Shown here piece after piece: positions 7,652-15,926 of a stretch of DNA of 27,724 nt (position 1 is its first letter; every line of letters starts with the position of its first letter). A model generated the notes under the pieces. It was not told the origin of the DNA, did not search any database, and saw nothing but the letters and a program-made list of their open reading frames with translations. Both the position numbers and the translations under genes were made by a program. The stretch comes from a virus, in the IMG/VR virus record IMGVR_UViG_3300042987_002408, positions 1 through 27,724 of that record. The stretch is one strand, 5' to 3'.

Positions 7652-10386
7652 AGAGCTTTACCAGCTAAATTAAAAGCGTTTGGCAATCTTATTTGATTTG
7701 CTTTTAAGTTTAAAACCGAAGACGAACCACCAGTAAAAAGTTTAAAATAAGAATTCAATAAAAAATTATTTAACTGTTGATTTTCACCAACATTTAATAA
7801 TCTATTATAAAATACAATATCAAAATAACTCATACTTTCTCCAGCGGTCGTGCAGTTGCTTATTAATTTCAAAGTTGTATTTTCTATAAGAGAAGTAATA
7901 TAACTATCCGCAAATTCAACAAAAGATCCCATATTATAAGTAACAATTAAATTACCATTCACATAAACTGAATAAATACTATTTGTTCTTTTAATATTTA
8001 TTAACATCGGATAATAATCTACGGCATTCAACAAGCTTTTAGATAATTGAATATAATTATTATTCGCAATACCAGTTACATTCCACCATAAAGCCGCTCC
8101 CATTTCTGTATTTTTATAAGGATGATTAAACAATGGATTAACAAAAAATTCAAAAACATTGCGTTCTTTTTTGTAATACCAAGCATCGGTATTATAAGGA
8201 AATGCTTTTATTAAAATTTGATTATCTATTGTATTGATAGTTGGATTTAATGACCAATCCAATAACTTAAATTTAGAAGTAATATAAGTTTGATTGTCAG
8301 TATATTTAGGATCTTTTGTAATTGGCTTGTATGCTACAACCATGTATAAATCAAACTGATTACAATTTTTCTTTATCATTTCCGTGTTAGATGCAGAAAA
8401 TTGATATTGAACATATTGAGAGCCATTTAAAGTAACCGATTTTAATCCAGTACCTAAATAATCATTATTAAAAATTCCACCAGCAACTGTACCAGCTAAA
8501 GTCGCAGTAGTTGTAGTATCTTTCCAATTAGAAGCTCCAGAATCTATAGCAGAATTCTCAAATCTAAAAACATAATCAGAAGCTACATTCCCAGAAGCAA
8601 TAGTAAAATTTGTTTTTATATTGGAAAATCCATTTAAAATTTTACCAGCTGAAGATTGATTTTGATTTATTGGATTAAAAAATAATTGAGGCGTAAAATT
8701 ACTATTTGGTTTTACAAGTTTTGTATCTTCTATAGTTCCTGTATCAATTCCAAAAAAACTTGGATCGTATTTTAAACTTGGCGCTTTTGACGTAACTTTT
8801 AAAATAGGATATAATTGACCTTGTTCACCATAAACATGAGGCCAAGAAGATAAAGTGCCAAAACTAGATCCAGCTATAATAGCAGCAAATACCTGTTTCC
8901 CATCAACAATATTCATATTATTTCCTATTTTTGTTTCGTAAACAGTATAACTCGTAGCTCCTTTATCATTTGGCGATCCAAAAATAGGAAAAACAGTACG
9001 AAAAGAATTTTTATTTTTATCTATTCCACCAACATTAGCCGCACCATTGCCATATATCCAAGCAACCAAAGCTTTAGATCCTCCACCACCAGCAGTTAAC
9101 GCAGAATTACATTTTGAAATTATGTTATAATTTATATCAGTATATTCTTTATCTATATTAGAAACTATTTCAAAATTAAAAACTGATCCGCCATTTTTAC
9201 AATCTGTTATATTAGAACCAGCCTGAGAGTATGCTGCTTGAGTTTGAGAAAAAAGATTTTCAAATGAATATGTTGTTTGATTTCTCTCGTTTGGATATTC
9301 AATAGAACCTTTTAAATCACCACCTTTTCCAGCGTATCCTAGAAGTTTTGTAGTTTCTGATAAATAAATATTTATATTAGTACCGTAAGTAGAATTACCT
9401 GAAAAATTTTTTAATTGACCTTGTAAATTTAAAGAATATAGACTTTCATCATCAGCAGTAAAAGTTGTTAAATCAGGTAAATAAACATTTATTCCAGATA
9501 TGTATTTAAAATTATTATTCCCTTTATTTTGAGAAATAATCTGATTATATAAGTTATAATTTGTATAAATTGATCTAGGAGATATATATACATCAAGAGC
9601 ATTTTTTGTAAATATTAAATTCACTTTGTTACTCATATTTCCAGTCAATACTTCATTTGACACCTGACTATCTAATTGATTTATTCCAGTAGCATAGACA
9701 GATTCACCAGTCACATTATCTACCCAAGTGTACATTCTTGCATAATAAGGTTGATCTAAAATAAACTGAGAACCATCATCATAAGCTTCTACTTTTCTAA
9801 AAATATCTTCATCTGGAAATCCATAATAAGTGGAGAATACTGGAATCGAATTATTCTGCGGAACATTGTAAGTTTTTGAAACAACTTTTGTTGAAAAAGA
9901 TGTATCAGTGGCAACATCTAAACCCCATCCAGTAACAAAACGATTATTTAAATATCCAGTTCCAGTTGGTGGTCTCCAGTAAAAACTATAACTTAATCCT
10001 TTTTCTGGATCATAATTTTTTAAAGCTCGAAAATTTCTAACATGACCGCCCGTTGTGTCAACTATTCTATGTCCAGTTGCATATATGGTTATACTTCCAC
10101 TTGGATCTACAGAACCATCTTCAGTAGATTCTGATGATATAGTTATAGAAGCTGTTTCATAACCTGATACACCATTTAGCGTAGGATTAAATAAAATATC
10201 AAAATGATCTGAATTTCCATTAGCAATAATTAATTGCGAATCAGATAAAAGAAAATTACTATCACTACTTGTCATAGTATAAGCAATCTCTGAATTACCG
10301 CTATTATAAATATAAACAGGATAATTTATGCCAAAACCAGTCATGCATTCACCAATAAATTTACCAGTAGAATTTGTATATATCAT
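7648..10386 (-). CDS. Large multidomain tail adhesin (Ig/ASH-like, FN3-like, ConA-like)
   Basis: A 912-residue protein inserted between the M-like and L-like genes, where lambda has nothing. Residues about 10-110 look like an Ig-type ASH/HYDIN beta-sandwich (YIYNSGNSEIAY, FDILFNP, ITIYATG). Residues about 115-230 resemble an FN3-like module. The middle contains glycine-rich loops (AGKGGDLKG, ALTAGGGGSKA, GAANVGG) typical of surface-exposed fibre tips. Residues about 600-890 fit a ConA/LamG-like lectin fold and end in YFDIVFYNRLL, followed by a short helix, as such virion domains often do. Both ends are ATGA overlaps with the neighbouring genes. A role in binding the cell surface is inferred; no family name can be given with certainty. 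Confidence 0.7.
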   Translation of the reverse strand: MIYTNSTGKFIGECMTGFGINYPVYIYNSGNSEIAYTMTSSDSNFLLSDSQLIIANGNSDHFDILFNPTLNGVSGYETASITISSESTEDGSVDPSGSITIYATGHRIVDTTGGHVRNFRALKNYDPEKGLSYSFYWRPPTGTGYLNNRFVTGWGLDVATDTSFSTKVVSKTYNVPQNNSIPVFSTYYGFPDEDIFRKVEAYDDGSQFILDQPYYARMYTWVDNVTGESVYATGINQLDSQVSNEVLTGNMSNKVNLIFTKNALDVYISPRSIYTNYNLYNQIISQNKGNNNFKYISGINVYLPDLTTFTADDESLYSLNLQGQLKNFSGNSTYGTNINIYLSETTKLLGYAGKGGDLKGSIEYPNERNQTTYSFENLFSQTQAAYSQAGSNITDCKNGGSVFNFEIVSNIDKEYTDINYNIISKCNSALTAGGGGSKALVAWIYGNGAANVGGIDKNKNSFRTVFPIFGSPNDKGATSYTVYETKIGNNMNIVDGKQVFAAIIAGSSFGTLSSWPHVYGEQGQLYPILKVTSKAPSLKYDPSFFGIDTGTIEDTKLVKPNSNFTPQLFFNPINQNQSSAGKILNGFSNIKTNFTIASGNVASDYVFRFENSAIDSGASNWKDTTTTATLAGTVAGGIFNNDYLGTGLKSVTLNGSQYVQYQFSASNTEMIKKNCNQFDLYMVVAYKPITKDPKYTDNQTYITSKFKLLDWSLNPTINTIDNQILIKAFPYNTDAWYYKKERNVFEFFVNPLFNHPYKNTEMGAALWWNVTGIANNNYIQLSKSLLNAVDYYPMLINIKRTNSIYSVYVNGNLIVTYNMGSFVEFADSYITSLIENTTLKLISNCTTAGESMSYFDIVFYNRLLNVGENQQLNNFLLNSYFKLFTGGSSSVLNLKANQIRLPNAFNLAGKAL

Positions 10387-12380
10387 AGTTGTAATAGCGT
10401 ATTGAAAAATATATCAGAATCTGTTTTACCTTTAAATTCTAAAAACTTAGCTGATATATCATGATTGTTATAGAACTTATATGTATGACTCCATTCTGGA
10501 CAATAAACGTTAACTGTTTTATTATAAGGAGCTGGTAAATCTATTTCAAAAATTTTGAAACCCGCTTTATTATCTAAAAATTTTAATAAAGCTATAGTTT
10601 CTTTATCAGAACGATTATTAAAAGCAAAATCAAAAGTTAAAACAGTTTTATTAATTCCATCATTTTCAAAAGCTGGCGCAGTCATCTCATATTCATTTTT
10701 TAAAAATCTTGGAGATACTGGAATGCTATAATCAATATCAGGTTTAAAATAAAATTTATTAGTAAATAAAGAATTAGAACCAGTAGGACTTGTAGAATCA
10801 TTTAATATAGCATTACTTGTTCCAGTATACCAATAATAACCTTCAACATTATTATCTGCATTTTTTAAAAATACTACATCATCTTTAACATAAGTTTTTT
10901 CTTGTTTATATTCTCTTGTGACTTCTACTCCAGTAACCAAGAATCCTCGATAGTCCAAACAAGAGTTATAAGCCGAAACGCAATTAATATTAACGCTATT
11001 TAAATTAGACTCCTTTGAAGCATAACTTAAATTTTCAAAATATATTTTAGCATTATTTTTATATGGATAAAATAGATCCATATTGACACTTTGATATGAT
11101 TCTTCGATATTTAATGGAGCATATTCAAAAGTATTTTGAAAAAATCCTATCAAAGCTTTTGATTGAATATCAGATAATCCATCGTATGTTAAAGTAAAAT
11201 TACTAGTTAAATTATTTACATTAGGAGTAACATTGGTATAATAACCATCACCATACTGCATTCTTAATGTTTTCGTAGAAAAACTTGCAGAGCAACCATA
11301 AGTTTTTTTAAATAACGAATCTATATTTTTAGTTAAAAACTGAGATCCTGTAATATTTATTGGCGAATATCTATAATCAGAAGCTGTAAAATCTTGAGAA
11401 GCTAAATATAAATTATCATCATTAGTAAAATGTTTCTTAAATAAATATTTTTCAATTTCTAAAATTTGATCATCTGTTGGAACTTTTGAATACCCTAACA
11501 TTTCATAGTAAGAAATATTACTTGCATCATAATTATATAACGCACTTGTAGCCGAATTTCCATGACCATTGCCAGCAGTTCCTAATCTTAAATTATCAGA
11601 ATTTGCATGAAAATAATTTGAACTATTAATGTTTAAAATTTCATATCCATTATTTCTTATGCGTAAAGCATTAGTTGTATTATTTTTTATTATAGATACT
11701 ATATTTTTATTATTTAATAGTTTCGCTGATGAAAACGCAGAGTTTATTGTTGAAGCGGATGGATAAACGGCTTCTGCTGGCCCTCCAACGAACTCTTCCG
11801 AACCATTAGGAACATTTGGATTTAAAATTCCATTAGAGTTATTTCCATAAACACCTAAATAACCGCTTGATTTTACTGGATTAGAATCGTCTGTATTTAA
11901 TATTGTCGAAAAATTAGAATAATATCCATCAACAGTTTGATATCCATATCTTAAAGAATCAAATTCATAAACTATAAACCAACATCTATCATCTGATAAA
12001 AATCCAGAAAAATCGCTTGAAGTATATAATTGATTATATTCTTGATTTTCATTAAAAGCTTTGAACGATAAACAATTTTTTTGATCATTGAAAACTGGAC
12101 GAGTTTCTTTTGCTGCTGTTGAATCTATATTTATTAAATATTGTAAAGAATGACCTGGAGCAGAATTGTACCAAACGTTAACTCTTCCAGACCCATCGAA
12201 TTCTAAATTATTTAAATTATCTAAATTAAACCAAGCAAAAAGACCAGATAAATTAGTTGGATAACTTGAATTACCAGTATAATACTGAAAATCGACCAAA
12301 TCATATTGATCGTATGAAGTAGTTAAAGAAAAATTCTTTATTCCAGAAATAGAAAATTGTGAATCTACGAATTTACTCAT
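10383..12380 (-). CDS. ConA-like domain fused to two lambda-gpM-like tail tip domains
   Basis: 665 residues. After a short N-terminal stretch (MSKFVDSQFSIS), residues about 45-320 match the LamG/ConA-type domain of many phage proteins. Its entry is LSGLFAWFNLDNLNNL, then VNVWYNSAPG, and its exit is TDDQILEIEKYLFKKHF. Residues about 360-475 carry the M-family signature QYGDGYY (GDGYY 377-381) followed by NNLTSNFTLTYDGL, as in lambda minor tail protein M. Residues about 485-545 resemble a CBM-like spacer (YVKDDVVF, YYWYTG, FYFKPD). Residues about 550-660 form a second M-like domain ending YNKTVNVYCPEWSHTYKFY. Lambda M is only about 109 residues. Position upstream of L supports the assignment, although the adhesin gene intervenes. 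The second M-like domain is less certain than the first. Confidence 0.72.
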   Translation of the reverse strand: MSKFVDSQFSISGIKNFSLTTSYDQYDLVDFQYYTGNSSYPTNLSGLFAWFNLDNLNNLEFDGSGRVNVWYNSAPGHSLQYLINIDSTAAKETRPVFNDQKNCLSFKAFNENQEYNQLYTSSDFSGFLSDDRCWFIVYEFDSLRYGYQTVDGYYSNFSTILNTDDSNPVKSSGYLGVYGNNSNGILNPNVPNGSEEFVGGPAEAVYPSASTINSAFSSAKLLNNKNIVSIIKNNTTNALRIRNNGYEILNINSSNYFHANSDNLRLGTAGNGHGNSATSALYNYDASNISYYEMLGYSKVPTDDQILEIEKYLFKKHFTNDDNLYLASQDFTASDYRYSPINITGSQFLTKNIDSLFKKTYGCSASFSTKTLRMQYGDGYYTNVTPNVNNLTSNFTLTYDGLSDIQSKALIGFFQNTFEYAPLNIEESYQSVNMDLFYPYKNNAKIYFENLSYASKESNLNSVNINCVSAYNSCLDYRGFLVTGVEVTREYKQEKTYVKDDVVFLKNADNNVEGYYWYTGTSNAILNDSTSPTGSNSLFTNKFYFKPDIDYSIPVSPRFLKNEYEMTAPAFENDGINKTVLTFDFAFNNRSDKETIALLKFLDNKAGFKIFEIDLPAPYNKTVNVYCPEWSHTYKFYNNHDISAKFLEFKGKTDSDIFFNTLLQL

Positions 12381-13183
12381 AATATATTTCTTAATGGTGC
12401 TACGCGTTGAGTTATAGCTAAATTACTTTGAACTATTCCGTCTGAAGAAACATCAATTGATCTTGATTGAATTTTTCCTGAAATATTAAACATGTTCAAT
12501 AATGAATTAGAATAATTTTTCAAATATAATTCACAATAAGTATCTTTTCCTTCTATAGGCGCTATATCATTTTCTTTTGCAACATTTCCTTCTACCGATA
12601 CATTTTTTAATCTATTTGTCTTTGCCACTCTGAAAGGAATAATATTTCCAACTTCAAAAAATGGAATTCTATCGCATTGTTCTGAATAAGTGTATTTAAA
12701 GATTTCATCAAATCCAAACACCTTGCTTGTATCCATAATATAACTATGGTTAGCATGAGCTAAATTAGTTAATGGAGAATTTCTAGAATTTGTAAATTCT
12801 TTTATATTAACTGTGCTATTTGTTGAATTTATTTTACCATACCAATCAAAATTAACATCCATTACTACAGGAGAAAAATCAGAAACAGAAAATGACATTG
12901 ATTTTAAATAACAGTTTTCTATAGAAATTCCCCCAAATGAACAGTTTATAGGAGTTTCGCTATCTCCAATTGGAAATAAGTAAGATGGAACTGTTCCAGT
13001 TAAAAAAAACTTAGAAGACAAAGATCCAATCACTGTATTATCTGGAGCATATCTTAATAAGCTACCATCTGATAAAATTACTGGTGATATATTACTTTGT
13101 AAAGATATGGATACAGAATCAGAATAATAAACAGCGTTATTGATTCTGAAATCTATATTTTCATATTTTATAAATTTGCTCAT
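12377..13183 (-). CDS. Beta-rich virion protein, probable paralogue of the 15 kb gene; possible tail tube/hub protein
   Basis: I choose ATG 13183 (MSKFIKYENIDFRI, 268 residues) because it overlaps the previous stop as TAATG and gives a plausible N-terminus. The frame is open to 13258, but those 25 residues are shadow of the upstream gene. The protein is almost all beta strand with alternating hydrophobic and Ser/Asn/Val residues. A C-x-R-type motif (FKYTYSEQCDRIP) and a CYLKSMSFSVSDFSP strand recur in similar form in the protein at 14978-15922, which suggests a common origin. No family was recognised. Placement between tape measure and tip proteins would suit a tube-fold or distal-tail protein, but that is inference. 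The gene ends in an ATGA overlap with the M-like fusion. Confidence 0.68.
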   Translation of the reverse strand: MSKFIKYENIDFRINNAVYYSDSVSISLQSNISPVILSDGSLLRYAPDNTVIGSLSSKFFLTGTVPSYLFPIGDSETPINCSFGGISIENCYLKSMSFSVSDFSPVVMDVNFDWYGKINSTNSTVNIKEFTNSRNSPLTNLAHANHSYIMDTSKVFGFDEIFKYTYSEQCDRIPFFEVGNIIPFRVAKTNRLKNVSVEGNVAKENDIAPIEGKDTYCELYLKNYSNSLLNMFNISGKIQSRSIDVSSDGIVQSNLAITQRVAPLRNIL

Positions 13184-14976
13184 TAAACTATTGTATAAGC
13201 AATTGTTGAAACTACTGAAAAAGTTACTGGTAGTGTTTTTGTACCAGCCGAACTGCATAATCTATACTGCAATAATTGACCAGAAGTAAAAGCAGTTGAC
13301 CCTTGAAAATTAGCTTTAGTTTTTACGGCTACTTGATTTTTAGTCATTGTAAAAGTAGTTGCGCCAATAATTCCACTTGTTGGATAAGACACTGGATTAC
13401 TTGGAGGGCTAACATAAAAACCAGAAACAAATCCGTCTGGAGTAAACTCATTATAAACTTGTGAAATAGCAGATATTTCAAATCTAAAACCTACTCCATC
13501 ACCATTATCATCAGAAGTCATTACCATTACTCTTTCAACAGTTCCATCAAAATTTGCTATTCCAAATGGTGATGCTATTGAATTATGGCCAGATGGATTG
13601 CTGCTAGAATTTGGATATAATGGATTAAAATATATATCAGTACCCGTAACTTTAGCCTGATATGTTTGAACAAATTTTCCTTTACAATAATCATCATTAG
13701 AAGTATAACTTCCATCTATATCTAAACTTCCTGCCGTACTTAGTTTTGCAACAACGTCTGGAGATGCTCCAGCATATCCATTTTTTACAAATACAAAATA
13801 ATCATTTAAACCAGCAAAAATAGTATCATTATATAAGTTTCCAATAGACCATTTATCAGTGCTTGGTGAACCATCATAACGAGAAAAAGTTACAAAACTA
13901 TTTCTGGGTCCAGTGTCTCCTCCTCCAAATGGCTTATTTGCGGCTACTACAATTTGAGCATATCCTTGAGTGTTTGTATTTTGAAAATATGCTGGAGTAT
14001 AATCTGTTGGATCCGTTGATCTTACATCTAATTTATATAATGGACCAGTTGTACCTAAACCCAAAAATCCACTACCACCTATTGTATAAACTAAATTTTT
14101 TTCACTTAATGTGCTATCTGCTCCAAAATAAATTTTATTGGATTGTAAGCCATAATATGATGTAGCTATAGTATTTTTATAACTGACCGTTGATTGATTA
14201 CTACGAGATTGATATCTAGCTAATTCACCTATTCCACTTGCATGCAATAAATAGGCAGGTATTGCATGACCCAAACCTATTTTAGGAGCAGTTAAACTAT
14301 TATCAACATAAATACCATTAAAGCCTATATTAATATCACCAAGATTATTATAATTTAAAAGCAGAATTTCATCTGTTGCACTTGTTTTAACTTCCGTATT
14401 ATATGGATCGAACAATAAAGCATTTCCAGAATTTTGAAATTGAATTGAATCGCCGCTAACCAAAAATCTATCAGATAAAGTTCCAGTAGAATTAGTTAAT
14501 CCAAAATTGCCACTTTGATCAACTACAAATAAATTGGTAAAAGTTGAACCATTATTAATCGATGATTCTAAATATAATTTAGTATCATTTGATTTTTTAC
14601 TAAATTCATAATAAGTATTTGGATCGCTTAATGAAAAAGCTATCTTTCTGCCAGAATTAGCAGTGCTTAATCTAATTTGTCCAGAACCATTTGTAGCCGT
14701 TAAATTATCTACGACATCTAATGAAACATATGGAGTTCTATCATTTATACCTACAAAACCATAATTTCCACTTACACTTAATCCATAAATACCATTATTT
14801 TCAAAAATAGTAAAACCTTGACTATCTTGAGCATAAAAACCAGTAAAAGCTTTACTAAATTCGTCTCTAGTTATTTTATTATCTTGTGTGGAATCGGTAT
14901 TGGATACCAAAAATATATCAGTAGCCGCAACATTTGCTCCTAATTTATCAGATAATGATGATAGTGGTATGCCCAT
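13183..14976 (-). CDS. Tail fibre-like protein
   Basis: 597 residues. The N-terminus (MGIPLSSLSDKLG, then TDIFLVSNTDST) resembles the short anchoring segment of phage fibres that precedes the shaft. Two stretches, FVGINDRTPYVSLDVVDN (about 75-92) and LGLGTTGPLYKLDV (about 305-318), follow the GIN/GLGTT...LDV pattern repeated in many phage and algal-virus fibre shafts. The C-terminal quarter (VERVMVMTSDDNGDG onward) looks like a compact beta-structured head. I see no intramolecular chaperone peptidase motif. It lies 1 base after the previous gene and overlaps the next by one base (TAATG), between two probable paralogues. A fibre role is inferred from composition and these motifs. Confidence 0.72.
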   Translation of the reverse strand: MGIPLSSLSDKLGANVAATDIFLVSNTDSTQDNKITRDEFSKAFTGFYAQDSQGFTIFENNGIYGLSVSGNYGFVGINDRTPYVSLDVVDNLTATNGSGQIRLSTANSGRKIAFSLSDPNTYYEFSKKSNDTKLYLESSINNGSTFTNLFVVDQSGNFGLTNSTGTLSDRFLVSGDSIQFQNSGNALLFDPYNTEVKTSATDEILLLNYNNLGDINIGFNGIYVDNSLTAPKIGLGHAIPAYLLHASGIGELARYQSRSNQSTVSYKNTIATSYYGLQSNKIYFGADSTLSEKNLVYTIGGSGFLGLGTTGPLYKLDVRSTDPTDYTPAYFQNTNTQGYAQIVVAANKPFGGGDTGPRNSFVTFSRYDGSPSTDKWSIGNLYNDTIFAGLNDYFVFVKNGYAGASPDVVAKLSTAGSLDIDGSYTSNDDYCKGKFVQTYQAKVTGTDIYFNPLYPNSSSNPSGHNSIASPFGIANFDGTVERVMVMTSDDNGDGVGFRFEISAISQVYNEFTPDGFVSGFYVSPPSNPVSYPTSGIIGATTFTMTKNQVAVKTKANFQGSTAFTSGQLLQYRLCSSAGTKTLPVTFSVVSTIAYTIV

Positions 14977-14977
14977 A

Positions 14978-15922
14978 TTAATTGTTTAAATAACCTTTAT
15001 AATTAAGTTTTACACTTAAAACGTCATCCGCATTTGAATTAAATTCTTGAGATATCAATTTTACATTAGTAAAAGATTGATTGAACATGTTTATTCCTAC
15101 TGCTTTTCTATACATTAATAAATCTGTTCCGCCATTTACAGTTAGATTCTGATTAGATACTTGAAGCACTTGATCTTCAAAAACTGTACCATTTATTGAT
15201 ATCGAAAAACTGGAATCAGTGTCATTATCTAATTGAGAATACAATAATTTAGAAGTATAGTCATCGACTTCTAATGTAAATGATGCATTTATTTCTATTG
15301 GTAAATCTAATAAAACTTCATAAGGCACATAATTAGGACCAGGAGCAATTGGTCCTGTTGGTCCAGAATATGAATAACCACTTTGATTTAAAACATAAAT
15401 AGGTCTTTTTGTACAATTTATACTATAATCAAAATTAGTTATTCTATTTGTGCTAGATCCGCTACATGTTAATATTATATCTTTTACTTGTGGAACAGAA
15501 ATATAAGGAGCTTTTAAACTTCCTGAAGCATCATAATTAGGACCAACATCTCCATAAACTATTATATCAGATGTAGTTGTAGGTATTTCTCCGACTGAAC
15601 AAGATAAACCAAAACTATTAAGATAACCAGATAAAAATCCAAATTTCTTGTTATTATAATTCAAACTACCCTTAAAACCTATAGCTGTTTTATTATTATT
15701 TTCACCAGTAAAAGCTAAAAATGGTTCGTTATATAACAAATATTTATTTATAGAAAAATTTGCAACAGGCACTTCAGCAATAACCTGTTTATTATATCCA
15801 ACGCCTATTGTTTTAATTGGCGCATAATTAATATTATATCCACCATCGACAGAAATAATTCCAGAGATAGTGCTATTATTTAAGAAAAAGTAATTTTCGT
15901 AATTTAATGTTGCGCTTTTCAT
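14978..15922 (-). CDS. Beta-rich virion protein, probable paralogue of the 12.4-13.2 kb gene
   Basis: 314 residues, directly downstream of the tape measure gene (4-base gap) and 1 base before the fibre-like gene. It is beta-rich with no membrane segment. FGFLSGYLNSFGLSCSV and FDYSINCTKRP correspond to similarly placed FGGISIENCYLKSMSFSV and FKYTYSEQCDRIP in the protein at 12377-13183. The two look like divergent copies of one fold. A short proline/glycine insert (SGPTGPIAPGPNYVP, about residues 186-200) is unique to this copy. No family was recognised. In lambda-like tails the gene after the tape measure belongs to the tail tip, so a ring or hub role is possible but unproven. Confidence 0.68.
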   Translation of the reverse strand: MKSATLNYENYFFLNNSTISGIISVDGGYNINYAPIKTIGVGYNKQVIAEVPVANFSINKYLLYNEPFLAFTGENNNKTAIGFKGSLNYNNKKFGFLSGYLNSFGLSCSVGEIPTTTSDIIVYGDVGPNYDASGSLKAPYISVPQVKDIILTCSGSSTNRITNFDYSINCTKRPIYVLNQSGYSYSGPTGPIAPGPNYVPYEVLLDLPIEINASFTLEVDDYTSKLLYSQLDNDTDSSFSISINGTVFEDQVLQVSNQNLTVNGGTDLLMYRKAVGINMFNQSFTNVKLISQEFNSNADDVLSVKLNYKGYLNN

Positions 15923-15926
15923 ATTA

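Noticed and set aside
13184-13258. Upstream extension of the 268-residue gene to 13258
   Set aside because: ATG 13183 overlaps the previous stop as TAATG, like the other junctions, and the extra residues lie inside the upstream coding sequence.
13863-14165. Plus-strand 100-codon frame opposite the fibre-like gene
   Set aside because: Antisense to a well-supported gene in a packed operon, with no start signal of its own.
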